Shown here: one piece after another, positions 37,192 through 52,200 of the stretch
Position numbering within the stretch: the first letter of the stretch is position 1
Layout: each line of letters starts with the position of its first letter
From: Watersipora subatra
Lineage: Eukaryota > Bryozoa > Gymnolaemata > Cheilostomatida > Watersiporidae
Direction: 5' to 3'
Length of the DNA: 64,000 bases
Assembly: GCF_963576615.1 (NCBI RefSeq)
Contig: NC_088714.1
Span: 47,897,772 to 47,961,771 of the forward strand
The notes under the pieces: generated by a model
Databases searched by the model: none
The model's input: only the letters and a program-made list of their open reading frames with translations
Told to the model about the DNA's origin: nothing
Made by a program: the position numbers and the translations under genes

Positions 37192-37296
37192 TCAACAAGA
37201 GAATGCAGTTTCGAGTATGTCTTTACATTCAGATCTATGTATCTGGCCAACTCCGGTAGCAGGGGTGCACAACTCACTCCGTCCAGCATACTGCAA
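37192..37296 (-). CDS. DHTKD1: DHTKD1 terminal exon
   Basis: Acceptor ttctacag, then 34 codons and TGA at 37194-37192. The peptide [17 protein letters not shown]… ends ILETAFSC. The family ends with GRP-x-L-x-x-PA-x-G-x-G and a short helix ending TF. The Pro-Pro usually found after GR is replaced by Ser-Glu here. Confidence 0.92.
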   Translation of the reverse strand: MQYAGRSELCTPATGVGQIHRSECKDILETAFSC

Positions 37297-40200
37297 CTGT
37301 AGAAGAGCTTGTCAGTAGCACATATGTCAAACATGCAAAGCAGATAAAATGTCACATTCATCCAATGAGAGTACACTCTACACATCTTTGGACGTCTTTT
37401 ATTAATTACCACTGATATCCAGATGTGCCTAGGTACCGTGTACTATTACAGCGGTTTCAAGTCGATTTGGTGACGCAAGCTTACACCCATAAAGAATTGC
37501 AAAAGGCTGACAAGCTGCCAAGACCGGAATAGAGCTCAAATGTAAACATTAAAAATACAAATAATCATTACGACACGCTATTTCTGACAAAGGCAGGTGC
37601 GGAGTTCTGCTCGACAGCGAAAGATCAAAAGGCCTGACTGTCCAGACATAGTTTGCTTTGCAAGCATTACGAAACAAATTTAAAATATTGCAATTCTTTC
37701 ATCTCACCACTTCTCTTGTCTGATTAGATAAAACTGAAAAGCTGTCCAGAAACCACTAGACCTATTTCCCATTGAACAGACCTCATTGGCTATTGACAGA
37801 GAGGCTTTATTTGTTATGTACTGCAACTGCAACAACATAACACTGAGGCTGCCATATTCTCAGCCTGTGCTTCGACTACAGGCAGCTAGCTACTCTTGTT
37901 GTGTGAGCACAAGCTGCATAGCCTGTGGCCCATTTAGATATAGCCTGTGGCCCTCCCAAATATAGCCTGTGAACAGCCAGCTGGCCAAAACAGAATGCCC
38001 AACTTTGGCACTAATCAGCTGACCTCACAGAAACACAAAACTTACAAGCTACAAACATCCTAACCTCTAGCAGACAAGTCCATACTCTACACTAGTGTTG
38101 GGCCGATATTGGGTTATCCGCTCTTACCGATACCGAGGGATTCTTGGTATCCGAGGAAACCAATTATTTTCGGTGACAGCTAGTTATCCGCGGCCGGTTT
38201 GATATGATCGGTATTTATCTATAAAAGCCTATCGGTAAATGGTTATACGGATAGGTTTTTAAAACGCTTCGTTGACGAACATGCTAATATCAGCAAGCAT
38301 TGGCGAACAAATTCAACGAAAATTCCCACGCTTACTGTATCTACTATTATATTACGTTACATTGATAATGCCACCAGCCTCGACAGTTTGGGAGTTCTCC
38401 ACAGATGAGAGGATGTATAAAGACTCTAACGGGACTGGACTCTAATTGGACTGCACATAATTATGTGATTACATTACCTGATAGTAAGATTATGTGATTA
38501 CATATGTGATAGTAAGATTTCTGTAAACTGTTTCAGTATATTTAACAAAGAGAGCCCCTTGCCATTATCTATCTGTTATCTATTATACATAACGTTTGTA
38601 TCAATAACTATATTTTTAATAGAATAAACAATAAAAACATCTATCATGAAACTTATATTTCCATCTTTCTTTTTTTTTGGCTTGCTAAAACAAGGAGTCT
38701 CCTTGCCATAACAATATACTGCTGACTAAAGAATGTTTTTTGCACAGGCTACTTTTTGCACAACGATAAAAGTTGTTCGAGACAGTTATGGTTTAAAGTT
38801 TAAACCATTAAACTTTAAACCATTTAAAGACATACACTAATAACCACATACCGAACAATAGTACCGACAATACCAAACTTTCTTAGTTGGCAAAGGATAC
38901 CGAAGATGGTAAATACCGAGGATACCGATACCGAGAAAACCGATAAAAAAGTGCAATGATATCTGATCCGACACTAAATTAGATACCGGCCCAACACTAC
39001 TCTACACCCGCATAAGAGATGAGAAGAAGGAAAGCAACTATGAGCTTTGAATGAAGTCTTACGAATGGAATAACATACCCACAATACAGTCATTCCTCGA
39101 CTTATGTAATCTAAACGCAAGAACTTTTTGACATACATGTATTATCAAATATTTGTCTGCACACCCAAAGTCCTTTCCAACAGACAACATTTAAAGTTCT
39201 CAAATTATTGTCGTTTCGAGAATGAAAGAATTTAATAAAAATTTAGATATTAAAAATAATAAATTCTTAAAGTAAACCAGTCTAAACATTATCTAAGTTA
39301 GAGCAAGTTACAGGAAGTGTTACTATCACAATCCAGTGTATCCCAGAGATACAGCAACAATCAAGCCCTCTATTTATTACTTATAAATAACTTTACTAGC
39401 TGTGCTACCCGGCGTTGCCCGGGTAATAAAAAAGTCTGGACAAAAAATTGATTTGTATTGAACATATAACAACATTTACCATTCTAACTTTCAAACTACA
39501 TATCATGAGAGAAGTGTTTTGTGTAGTTGAAATAAATTAAGAAAAAAATGAAAACAACTGCATAATGTAATAATAATAATAATGTAATAACTTTCAAGCT
39601 ATTAGCCTGGCACATTGCCAATGGAAAATTGCAGTAAGCTGCTAGGCTTCTAATGACGGTACTCCATGACATCGCGTCTGCATTGTTGCCCAGCTAGGCT
39701 ATTCTAATAATAGCTATAGCCGGAATGCAGACAGACATACGACACACGGATGTACTTTGAGAAATATATATATATATAGATTAATTTCCTTTTGCTGCAC
39801 GGACATGAATTTTTACAGCTTTGTATAATATATAATACAGTTCTTTTTAAAGCTACGCATAATAAATTGCAGTAATTATCAAGCAGTTATCATAAGTTCT
39901 GAGCTGTGGAACGAATTAAACAAATTACAGTATATCTTCATGAGAATATCTGCTCTAACATGCAAAAGTTTTAACATATGAAGCCGATCTTGAAGCGAAT
40001 GAACATTCCAAGCAATCTAGAGAGAGCTTATGAACCCATAGCTTTGCATGAAGCAAATTCAAAAAGTGATAAGTGCTGGTTGCGTTGGAGAAAACACGGA
40101 AAAGATTTGATCGAAAAGTACACATAGCAGCCCGGCAGCTGAACTTGACCCCAATCTTAAATTAAGCATGAGAACAATTTACTAACATTCAGCTACTAAA

Positions 40201-43200
40201 ATCTGCCCGAGTCAGGGCAAACCACTAATGTAGACTTACGATTGAAATATTTCATTCTTTCAAACTAGAGTAACATCTACAAGCTATCACTCAAGCTCAA
40301 GTGATCATGTGACTCAAGCGATCATGTGACTAGCTGCAACAACAAAGAAATCTTTGTGGTTGGTTATGCAACTTTTTATACGTTCACTACAATTCAATCG
40401 TTCGGATTTGGAATGTTGCAATGTTGAGGTATCGTGAGTGATGAGTGTTTCAATGACCATTGGCATGTTGCGGATTAACGTGGGTGCTTTGTTAAAAAGG
40501 ACAAGGAATTTTACACCGGAGGTCAAAGCAACGTTAATCGCAACGTTGTCTCATTTAGCGCTTTGCACTCCTCGCCTAGCTTAACGCCTTTCGAAATAGG
40601 AACAACTAATGTTATAAACTATATAAAATGGAATTGCTTGCACTGCATTTTCTTGCGCATCATCAGCAAATGCCGTTTCCATCTTTCGCAAGCATGAAAC
40701 ATTTGACAAAAATTTGCGAGTAACAAAATTCGCTGACATGAGGATTTTTGCAATCGTTTCGCAAATTGGGTTTTGTTCTTCCATCTTGTAGATGTCACAG
40801 ACTTGCATATTAATTCCTACTCAGCGTGACAGGTTCAGTTGCAATTAAGTAAGATTTTACGAGACAAATTCTAGCCAATGAGAAAAAAGACATTAACTGA
40901 CCTTGACTCCAATGAGATTCTCAAAGCGAGGCTTGACAAAGGTCCAGCCGCCATAGTTACGGTGCTCCTCTTGAGCCCAAACGAACTGCGTAGCTGCCTT
41001 GTACTGACTGACCACTGACTGCAGGGCAGCTGCAGGGAAGGGACACAACTCCTGCATAGAAGATCACGCCGTGTCACGAATGTAACTTTTGGAAGCATCA
41101 AGGCACAACAACACAATGATCTCTTGTAGCATAAAAACTATGCAAAAACTTTATAACAGTTAGAATCAAACCGAAGCCAACATCTCCATTTCGGAAACTG
41201 GTGCAACAATGTTTTCCAAAACCCCGAGAACAATTAGCTAGGCTAAAAAACACTATAAATATAAGAATGAACTATTATTTGTAATTCAAAATAATTCCTA
41301 CGAATTTGTACATTTGCACAAACAAATAAATCCAAGAAGGGTTAAGAGCTAGAAGTTAGCTACTCTAGACCAGGTTGAAAAAAACACGAGGACAACATGG
41401 CTGACTTATTTGAAATTTCAGACAGACAAGCAATTAAGACAACAAATTAAGACAACCAACTACATGTTGATCAAAGCCTGAGCCTTGGTCAACATGCATT
41501 TAATATCAAAACTACTACCTGTATATACTAGTAGCAAATCCATTGGACTAGTTAATAAAACTAAATATATTATGTTTAGTAATTTATATATAAGGTTATA
41601 ATACTTTATAGTTGAGGAAAAAATTCATTCATCAGAAAGTATCTTAGCAGTTGCTTTTACTGATTTACTAGGTGAATGCTCAGCGTTGCTGGGGTCATAA
41701 AAAAGTCTCTGGACAGAAAATTTATTTTTATTTAATATATACAACATTTATCATTCTAACTTTTAAACTTCATATCTGAGAAAGTGTTTTTTGTGCCGTC
41801 CAAATGAATTAAGAGAAAAAAGAAAACAACTGTAAAGGTTTTCAAACTGCAACTTTTAAACTTCATATCATCAAAGAAGTGTTTTGTTGACATAAATTAG
41901 GAGGAAAAATAAAACTGTAAGAGTGTTTAAATGTAAATGTAAAATCATTAGCAAGTAATGGCTAAAAATAGTCTGTTTTATTGATAGATAAGCTCTTTGA
42001 TTGGTTCTGTCTATTTGCTTAGAAACTAGTCGCAAATATTCTTTTCTGTTTGCAGCAAAACAGACATGTGGAATAACAGCAAATTGAGATAGAAAATATT
42101 AAAAATAGGTGGCTAAAAAGGTAAGAAACTATGTAAGCAGGCATCAGACAAGATACATTTCTCACCAGTCATGTAAGCAATGCAGAAGCAGACATCCCAC
42201 CTCAACAAAATCATAAGCACGAACAAATCAACCCCCTACAAGCAGTTAAGCCTTACAGTACAAACTTCTCATAGACTTTATTCAAAATTTCTTTTCATAT
42301 AAAAGCAACAGAAAAAAGTATCCACTATTTTCTAAAACTACAGTGTTAAGGTTACAAAGCTAAGCAGTCAGGAAAGTGAGCACCTGAGAGCATATATGTA
42401 GATAGTGTTGGCAGGAGGGTTGATACATGGGCAGCTAGTACATAGCTTCCTACGCTGGCAAGGGTTATGACTTTATGTGTGCTTATTCAGGATAATATAC
42501 TTCTATGGAGATCGATTGGTCTAACATGAATAAACAGCAACTATGATACGATAGACTGAGAGAGTATCAACGATACGATAGACTGAGAGAGTATCAATGA
42601 TACGATAGACTGAGAGAGTATCAACGATACGATAGACTGAGAGAGTATCAACGATACGATAGACTGAGAGAGTATCAACGATACGATAGACTGAGAGAGC
42701 ATCAACGATACGATAGACTGAGAGAGTATCAACGATACGATAGACTGAGAGAGCATCAACGATACGATAGACTGAGAGAGCATCAACGATACGATAGACT
42801 GAAAGGGTATCAACGATACGATCGACTGTGAGATTATCAACGATACGATAGACTGTGAGAGTATCAACGATACGATAGACTGAGAGAGTATCAACGATAC
42901 GATAAACTGAGAGAGTATCAACGATACGATAGACTGAGAGAGTATCAACGATAGACTGAGAGAGTATCAACGATACGATAGACTGAGAGAGTATCAATGC
43001 TTGGCACTTGGTTAGTGATTCTACAGAAGACAGTTTTAAGGCTGAACTGGTCAAGCCTTAACATCAAAGGTAATCTGTTTTGGTATTGGCATCGTATGTT
43101 GGAACAGATATTTTTTTAAGAATACATTGTGTTTAGTTGAATGTGTTCCTATGCCTTGAAGAGCAACAATTAATACCTCAAATAATTACGCATAAAATTG

Positions 43201-46200
43201 ATAACCAAGTTCAGTGGTGAAGTGGGTAAAAAAATGTGATATCTTACTCTCCCTTACACTGGATAAGGTTTATAATAACTTAATTTATATATTTTTATTA
43301 TTTTTGCGAATGAACTTCAATTTCTACCAGCATTTTTACTTTTACTCGCAAAACAGTAATATATCAAGATATTTCAAATGTATATATCATGATATTCAAA
43401 ATGTATATATCATGATATTTCATATGTAAAACAAACTCTGTGTGTTGAGACAAATTCTTGCCCATATCTTACTTCACATGTCAAACATTTCATGCAAAGA
43501 AAGCGATTGTAAATTGTTGAACAGTATTTTGTTTTTTCCTTCTCTTATCCCATAATTAACCAATCCGAAGCAATGAGAGCTGAACCGTTCTCATCTAACC
43601 CCATAGACTGAAAATAAACAGGCAAAATCTGCTGCCTCATCTCCGTCTTCATCGGTTAATTCTTATACAATAATTCCTCGCTACTCAGCGCTTCAGCTAT
43701 CGCAGCTCCGATACTTTCGAGGTAAATAATATTACTTGAAAATTAAAAAAAATTCTTTAAAAAAAATATCTCTCATACTCTGGTGCTCCTCCGGCAGCAT
43801 CATTGTGATAGCCATCGTCAAAGTTCGCCGTTTTTCTGTTGTTTTGTAAAGTGTGAAAGTGCAGAGCACGTGTGACACCCTTCAACATGTCTCTTAAATG
43901 CCCTCGACACTCAAAATTATCTAACAAACCTAAGAAAAAGAATTTATGATTAATGAAAAATGATTTCATTAGCTGAGTTTGTTAGTTTCTATTACATTGA
44001 TTTTCACTTTTCGTGGGGGCGCCGGTCCAGACTAAACGTGAAAAATGAAATATTGATGTATCGCAGTGCCTACATCCTAACATATGATACATCGAATAAT
44101 ACACATGATCTAGCTTCATAAAACAACCAGTACTATCACCTACATGTTATTGTTTTTCAAAAGTCAACACAGCTGACCTTCTGTCAGCGATTGATAAAAA
44201 GCCTTCTTATAGCCTGAAAAACCCACCGACACAGCGATGTTGTCAATATAACCAGACAAAACAAGCAACTTAACAGCCCTAGAGCATACCTCAATTCTGA
44301 TTATAGCCGTGTCATTTAGGCCACGCCTCTCTTTCTCATTGAATAGGGAGTAATAATGCTGCCCCGAGCAGAATAGAAGCTTGCTGACTTTTTTGTTGTC
44401 AGCAGTTGCGTCATCAAGCACAGGGTGAAACGTTGTACCTGGGGCAAGGTCATTCATCTCTGAAACGGCTGCTGGGTGCCGCAGAAGTACTTTGGGGGCA
44501 GCCATTATTAAAGGCTTCCGAAAGTTTCTCACCATCTGCGATATAAAAAGAGATTTATTCATAAACGGTGCTATGGAAGCGACTAAAGCTGGAGTCAAAA
44601 TATAAAGTTAACTTTTAGAATCGAAATACATTGTAACAACGGGAATCCCATTGGTTCCCAACCGTTTGGGATAAATTCAATAATTCTTAGAAAAAAGCCA
44701 ACTCAGAATGGGATAGCTTAGTGCTCTCCTATAAGCTGGCAAACCGAGAGAATAAACAAGCAACAACAATGTGAAATAGTGAAGTGACGCCCAAAAAAAC
44801 ATGAAATCCAGCTAGCCCTTAGAATGCAGACACATTGAGATGGTCTTGCAGCCATCATTTTTCATAACGTAGATGGAATAGTTTTTTATGAAAAACCAAT
44901 TTATTAATAGAGACATATGTCATCACACCAAATGAGCCCTTATTAAAATTAATCGTTAATATGGAATTTTCCCGGTAACGACGGAATCCTTATGAAAAAA
45001 TGTCCCCTCATCTTTCTACTGCAGACAATCTATTCACCTCGAAATCACAAACCTGGTAGCGCTATCAGAAACAGGATCATGATTGGGTTCGCCATATTCA
45101 CAACATAAATATGCAATTTCGTTAAATTACGCTTAAATTTGCAGTCAAACCTCTACTTACAGCATATGAATGTACTGTCAAACCTCTACTTACAGCATAT
45201 GAATGTACAGTCAAACCTCTACTTACAGCATATAAATGTACTGTCAAACCTCTATTTACAGAGTATGAATGTACTGTCAAACCTCAACTTAGAATACATG
45301 AATTTTTCAACAGTACAAGATTTAAACAAATACCCAACTCTACACTCTGAAGTAATTTTAAATATAGTATGTTTGAAGTGTCTCTAACCATTCTAGTTTT
45401 GTAAGAGAAAGTGAAGCCACTAAAGGCTTAAAATATAACCAAAAGGAATTGCAATCAAGAGTTAAAGCAAGTTACAACGCCTCTATTATAGTAAAGTAAT
45501 AATAAAAACCATTCCCTTACTTAAGTATTTTACACTTAAGTCATATTTTACATACAAACTGACAATTTTAGCATGCAAAGCAGGCCTCCCACCAAATTAA
45601 CTGCAATCACTGCAAACAGCCGAAACAACTGACATTCGAATAACAAATATTAAAAAAGACTTGCGCCGAGAGATAATTCTAGGTGGAACAAAAAAGTTGA
45701 CCAAGAATACAGGAAACTCAAGAACAAAAATTACAATAAAATGAAAACGACAGATAATATTAACGAAGTACTGGATGACTTATAGACCCAAAGTGCTGAA
45801 GATCAGCAAACATAGAGAAAGCTGCCAAGTCAAGACGTGGGCAGGAGAGCAAACCAGTATGATGATAATAGTAACACTAATATGATGATAATAGTAACAC
45901 TAATATGATGATAATAGTAACACTAATATGATGATAATAGTAACACCAATATGATGATAATAGTAAGACTAATATGATGATAATAGTAACACTAATATGA
46001 TGATAATAGTAACACTAATATGATGATAATAGTAACACTAATATGATGATAATAGTAACACTAATATGATGATAATAGTAACACTAATATGATGATAATA
46101 GTAACACTAATATGATGATAATAGTAACACTAATATGATGATAATAGTAACACTAATATGATGATAATAGTAACACCAATATGATGATAATAGTAACACT

Positions 46201-49200
46201 AATATGATGATAATAGTAACACCAATATGATGATAATATTAACACTAATATGATGATAATAGTAACACTAATATGATGATAATAGTAACACCAATATGAT
46301 GATAATAGTAACACCAATATGATGATAATAGTAACACTAATATGATGATAATAGTAACACCAATATGATGATAATATTAACACCAATATGATGATAATAG
46401 TAACACTAATATGATGATAATAGTAACACCAATATGATGATAATAGTAACACTAATATGATAATAATAGTAACACTAATATGATGATAATAGTAACACCA
46501 ATATGATGATAATAGTAAGACTAATATGATGATAATAGTAACACTAATATGATGATAATAGTAACACTAATCTGATGATAATAGTAACACCAATATGATG
46601 ATAATAGTAACACTAATATGATGATAATAGTAACACTAATATGATGATAATAGTAACACCAATATGATGATAATAGTAACACTAATATGATGATAATAGT
46701 AACACTAATATGATGATAATAGTAACACTAATATGATGATAATAGTAACACTAATATGATGATAATAGTAACACTAATATGATGATAATAGTAACACTAA
46801 TATGATGATAATAGTAACACTAATATGATGATAATAGTAACACTAATATGATGATAATAGTAACACTAATATGATGATAATAGTAACACTAATATGATGA
46901 TAATAGTAACACTAATATGATGATAATAGTAACACTAATATGATGATAATAGTAACACCAATATGATGATAATATTAACACTAATATGATGATAATAGTA
47001 ACACTAATATGATGATAATAGTAACACCAATATGATGATAATAGTAACACTAATATGATGATAATAGTAACACTAATATGATGATAATAGTAACACTAAT
47101 ATGATGATAATAGTAACACTAATATGATGATAATAGTAACACTAATATGATGATAATAGTAACACTAATATGATGATAATAGTAACACTAATATGATGAT
47201 AATAGTAACACTAATATGATGATAATAGTAACACTAATATGATGATAATAGTAACACTAATCTGATAATAATAGTAACACCAATATGATGATAATAGTAA
47301 CACCAATATGATGATAATATTAACACTAATATGATGATAATAGTAACACTAATCTGATAATAATAGTAACACCAATATGATGATAATAGTAAGACTAATA
47401 TGATGATAATAGTAACACTAATATGATGATAATAGTAACACCAATATGATGATAATAGTAACACTAATATGATGATAATAGTAACACCAATATGATGATA
47501 ATAGTAACACTAATCTGATGATAATAGTAACACCAATATGATGATAATATTAACACTAATATGATGATAATAGTAACACTAATATGATGATAATAGTAAC
47601 ACTAATATGATGATAATAGTAACACTAATATGATGATAATAGTAACACTAATATGATGATAATAGTAACACTAATATGATGATAATAGTAACACTAATAT
47701 GATAATAGTAACACTAATATGATGATAATAGTAACACCAATATGATGATAATATTAACACTAATATGATGATAATAGTAACACTAATATGATGATAATAG
47801 TAACACCAATATGATGATAATATTAACACTAATATGATGATAATAGTAACACTAATATGATGATAATAGTAACACTAATATGATGATAATAGTAACACTA
47901 ATATGATGATAATAGTAACACCAATATGATGATAATAGTAACACTAATATGATGATAATAGTAACACTAATATGATGATAATAGTAACACTAATATGATG
48001 ATAATAGTAACACTAATATGATGATAATAGTAACACTAATATGATGATAATAGTAACACTAATATGATGATAATAGTAACACTAATATGATGATAATAGT
48101 AACACTAATATGATGATAATAGTAACACTAATATGATGATAATAGTAACACTAATATGATGATAATAGTAACACTAATATGATGATAATAGTAACACCAA
48201 TATGATGATAATATTAACACTAATATGATGATAATAGTAACACCAATATGATGATAATATTAACACCAATATGATGATAATAGTAACACCAATACGATGA
48301 TAATAGTGACACTAATATGATGATAATAGTAACACTAATATGATGATAATAGTAACACTAATATGATGATAATAGTAACACCAATATGATGATAATAGTA
48401 ACACTAATCTGATGATAATAGTAACACTAATCTGATGATAATAGTAACACTAATATGATGATAATAGTAACACTAATATGATGATAATAGTAACACCAAT
48501 ATGATGATAATAGTAACACTAATATGATGATAATAGTAAGACTAATATGATGATAATAGTAACACTAATATGATGATAATAGTAACACTAATATGATGAT
48601 AATAGTAACACTAATATGATGATAATAGTAACACCAATATGATGATAATAGTAACACCAATATGATAATAATAGTAACACTAATCTGATGATAATAGTAA
48701 CACTAATATGATGATAATAGTAACACCAATATGATGATAATATTAACACTAATATGATGATAATAGTAACACCAATATGATGATAATATTAACACCAATA
48801 TGATGATAATAGTAACACCAATACGATGATAATAGTGACACTAATATGATGATAATAGTAACACTAATATGATGATAATAGTAACACTAATATGATGATA
48901 ATAGTAACACCAATATGATGATAATAGTAACACTAATCTGATGATAATAGTAACATTAATATGATGATAATAGTAACACTAATATGATGATAATAGTAAC
49001 ACTAATATGATGATAATAGTAACACCAATATGATGATAATATTAACACTAATATGATGATAATAGTAACACTAATATGATGATAATAGTAACACTAATAT
49101 GATGATAATAGTAACACCAATATGATGATAATATTAACACTAATATGATGATAATAGTAACACTAATATGATGATAAAAGTAACACCAATATGATGATAA

Positions 49201-52200
49201 TAGTAACAGTAATATGATGATAATAGTAACACTAATCTGATGATAATAGTAACCCTAATATGATGATAATAGTAACACTAATATGATGATAATAGTAACA
49301 CTAATATGATGATAATAGTAACACTAATATGATGATAATAGTAACACTAATATGATGATAATAGTAACACTAATATGATGATAATAGTAACACTAATATG
49401 ATGATAATAGTAACACTAATATGATGATAATAGTAACACTAATATGATGATAATAGTAACACTAATATGATGATAATAGTAACACCAATATGATGATAAT
49501 ATTAACACTAATATGATGATAATAGTAACACCAATATGATGATAATATTAACACCAATATGATGATAATAGTAACACCAATACGATGATAATAGTGACAC
49601 TAATACGATGATAATAGTAACACTAATATGATGATAATAGTAACACTAATATGATGATAATAGTAACACCAATATGATGATAATAGTAACACTAATCTGA
49701 TGATAATAGTAACACTAATCTGATGATAATAGTAACACTAATATGATGATAATAGTAACACTAATATGATGATAATAGTAACACCAATATGATGATAATA
49801 GTAACACTAATATGATGATAATAGTAAGACTAATATGATGATAATAGTAACACTAATATGATGATAATAGTAACACTAATCTGATGATAATAGTAACACT
49901 AATCTGATGATAATAGTAACACTAATATGATGATAATAGTAACACTAATATGATGATAATAGTAACACTAATATGATGATAATAGTAACACTAATATGAT
50001 GATAATATTAACACTAATATGATGATAATAGTAACACTAATATGATGATAATAGTAAGACTAATATGATGATAATAGTAACACTAATATGATGATAATAG
50101 TAACACTAATATGATGATAATAGTAACACCAATATGATGATAATAGTAACACCAATATGATGATAATATTAACACTAATATGATGATAATAGTAACACTA
50201 ATATGATGATAATAGTAACACTAATATGATGATAATAGTAAGACTAATATGATGATAATAGTAACACTAATATGATGATAATAGTAACACTAATATGATG
50301 ATAATAGTAACACTAATATGATGATAATAGTAACACTAATATGATGATAATAGTAACACCAATATGATGATAATATTAACACTAATATGATGATAATAGT
50401 AACACTAATATGATGATAATAGTAACACTAATATGATGATAATAGTAACACTAATATGATGATAATAGTAACACTAATATGATGATAATAGTAAGACTAA
50501 TATGATGATAATAGTAACACTAATATGATGATAATAGTAACACTGATAAGGTGATAATAGTAACACCAATATGATGATAATAGTAACACTACAGCGCGTG
50601 GTTGAACAGATTGCAAACAGAGCTATACAAGTGCGCAGTGTTCACCTTTACAAATCTTAGGAGTAAATACTAGCTCTACATCTTCTAAAACTGAACTGTG
50701 TCTAAAGCAGATAATCAGCAAGATTTTACCCAAATCTTGATGAATCCCTAAATTTTGAACTTTTATTTCCAGCCAACTAAAAATGCTTAAAAAATCCTCG
50801 TGGTTTGAACTTGTTGCGAACGATTGTACAGCTGTGACAACCAATAAGGAGCTTGAGCGTCTTCATTTTCTCATGCAAAACATGTTGGTGCGCGTAAGTA
50901 ACTGGTAAGAATGGCAGATATATATTTGTATGAGTACGATCAATCGGCAATATAGATCGGCCAATGTGCTCATTTGCGAGGGAAACTCGCAACCATAACA
51001 ATCGGGTTGAAAGGTTATAACAGTTCATTAATTAGTGTACACACTACAATGCTTGTCCCATTTTTCATCACAAATTCAAACACACCAAAATACAGTCAAA
51101 CATGGATAACTTGCCCTCGGATAGCTCGAACACATGGTTAACTCGAACGGTCTTTTGGTCCGTTCTCACATAATGATAAATTGCTTTAGATAACTCGACC
51201 TCAACTTTGTTAACTCTAACAGTTTTTTGCCCAACGGCTACTGAAACGGTTGTTATTGCTTTAGAAACTCACTTTATGCCAAGCCATAGAGGTAACCCTC
51301 AACTTTTAGTAGTTCATAGGCGTCGTTCTTACCATCATCGGCAAAATATCTTTGTCAACGACTTTTCTAAAGGTTTAGTGAAATTTGATTTTTACCAAAC
51401 ATCCGCTTAGCGATGGCCCTTCGGAAGCAAGGAAAAGTGAGGTAACCTTCGCAGAAACTTCAAGAAAAATCGGCAAAATTGATCGTGGTTAAAACGCTCA
51501 AAAGAAAAAGATGTCTTTTCTTCTGAGCATTTCAACAGCAATCAAGTTTTGCCAAATTTAATTTAAAAAACGTCCTGGCAATAACATCACCTCAAACAAC
51601 AAACCAATCTCAAGTGATAGAAAAATCTCTATACTTTTTGATAAAAAAATTTTTAAACTTTACATTAGAAGCAGTTAATTTGAAACAAGCCATTTATGCT
51701 TTTGATTAATATTATAGTTTGTATATGTACATATATCTATTAATAAATAAATAAATGGACTTGTGACAGTGCTCTGATAACTTGAACGCTCTCATAACAC
51801 GAACACTCTCGCTCGGTCCCGTGAAGTTTGAGTTATCCATGTTTGATTGTAATTACATAAAAGGTCATTTGACATCCGTATTGATAACAGGTGCACAGAT
51901 TATTTTTACAATAGCGAGTGCAAAGCCATATACATGTCAATAACATGACATGTTATTGACATGTCAATAACATGGTCATGTTATTGATATGTATATGGCC
52001 ATGGTCATTGACTATGGCCATATACATATACATGACCATGGTCATTGACTAACCTGCCGCCGCAGCAGATGGAAGTACTGAGCAGGAGTGGTCGGGTAGG
52101 CTACAGCCATATTCACCGAGTCTCCATCAACCTGGCTCTCTGCGCTATCCGTTAGCTGGAGGAAGCGTTCGAGTCGACAGGAAGAGTGCTCTGGACCCGC

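Larger units (their letters stand above)
37297..40901 (-). other. Last intron of DHTKD1
   Basis: Contains a 14-bp TATAGCCTGTGGCC repeat at 37915-37972, a hAT-like element, and a LINE-tail-like repeat. The minus frames at 40314-40526 and 40581-40808 have no supporting features. Confidence 0.6.
41052..44289 (-). other. DHTKD1 intron between the ELCPFP and MVRNF exons
   Basis: Holds retroelement repeat copy 2 and the 27-bp array. A plus-strand exon-like block near 43626-43721 is discussed under rejected items. Confidence 0.6.
44536..52053 (-). other. Largest DHTKD1 intron (7.5 kb)
   Basis: About two thirds of it is the 23-bp satellite. The rest holds a 33-bp repeat, a TIR element with a nested MITE fragment, and palindromes near the 5' splice site. 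Confidence 0.7.

Noticed and set aside
40581-40808. 75-codon minus frame in the last DHTKD1 intron
   Set aside because: In-frame ATG and stop, but no homology that I recognise, and DHTKD1 splices across it in phase.
42521-43054. 177- and 135-codon repetitive minus frames
   Set aside because: Created by a 27-bp tandem repeat read as nine-codon units.
43626-43721. Plus-strand block [20 protein letters not shown] with AG and GT borders inside a DHTKD1 intron
   Set aside because: Single isolated candidate, no partner exons, serine-rich and short; chance is a sufficient explanation.
45857-50590. CRISPR-like array
   Set aside because: Units are contiguous with no unique spacers, in a eukaryotic intron; it is a satellite.
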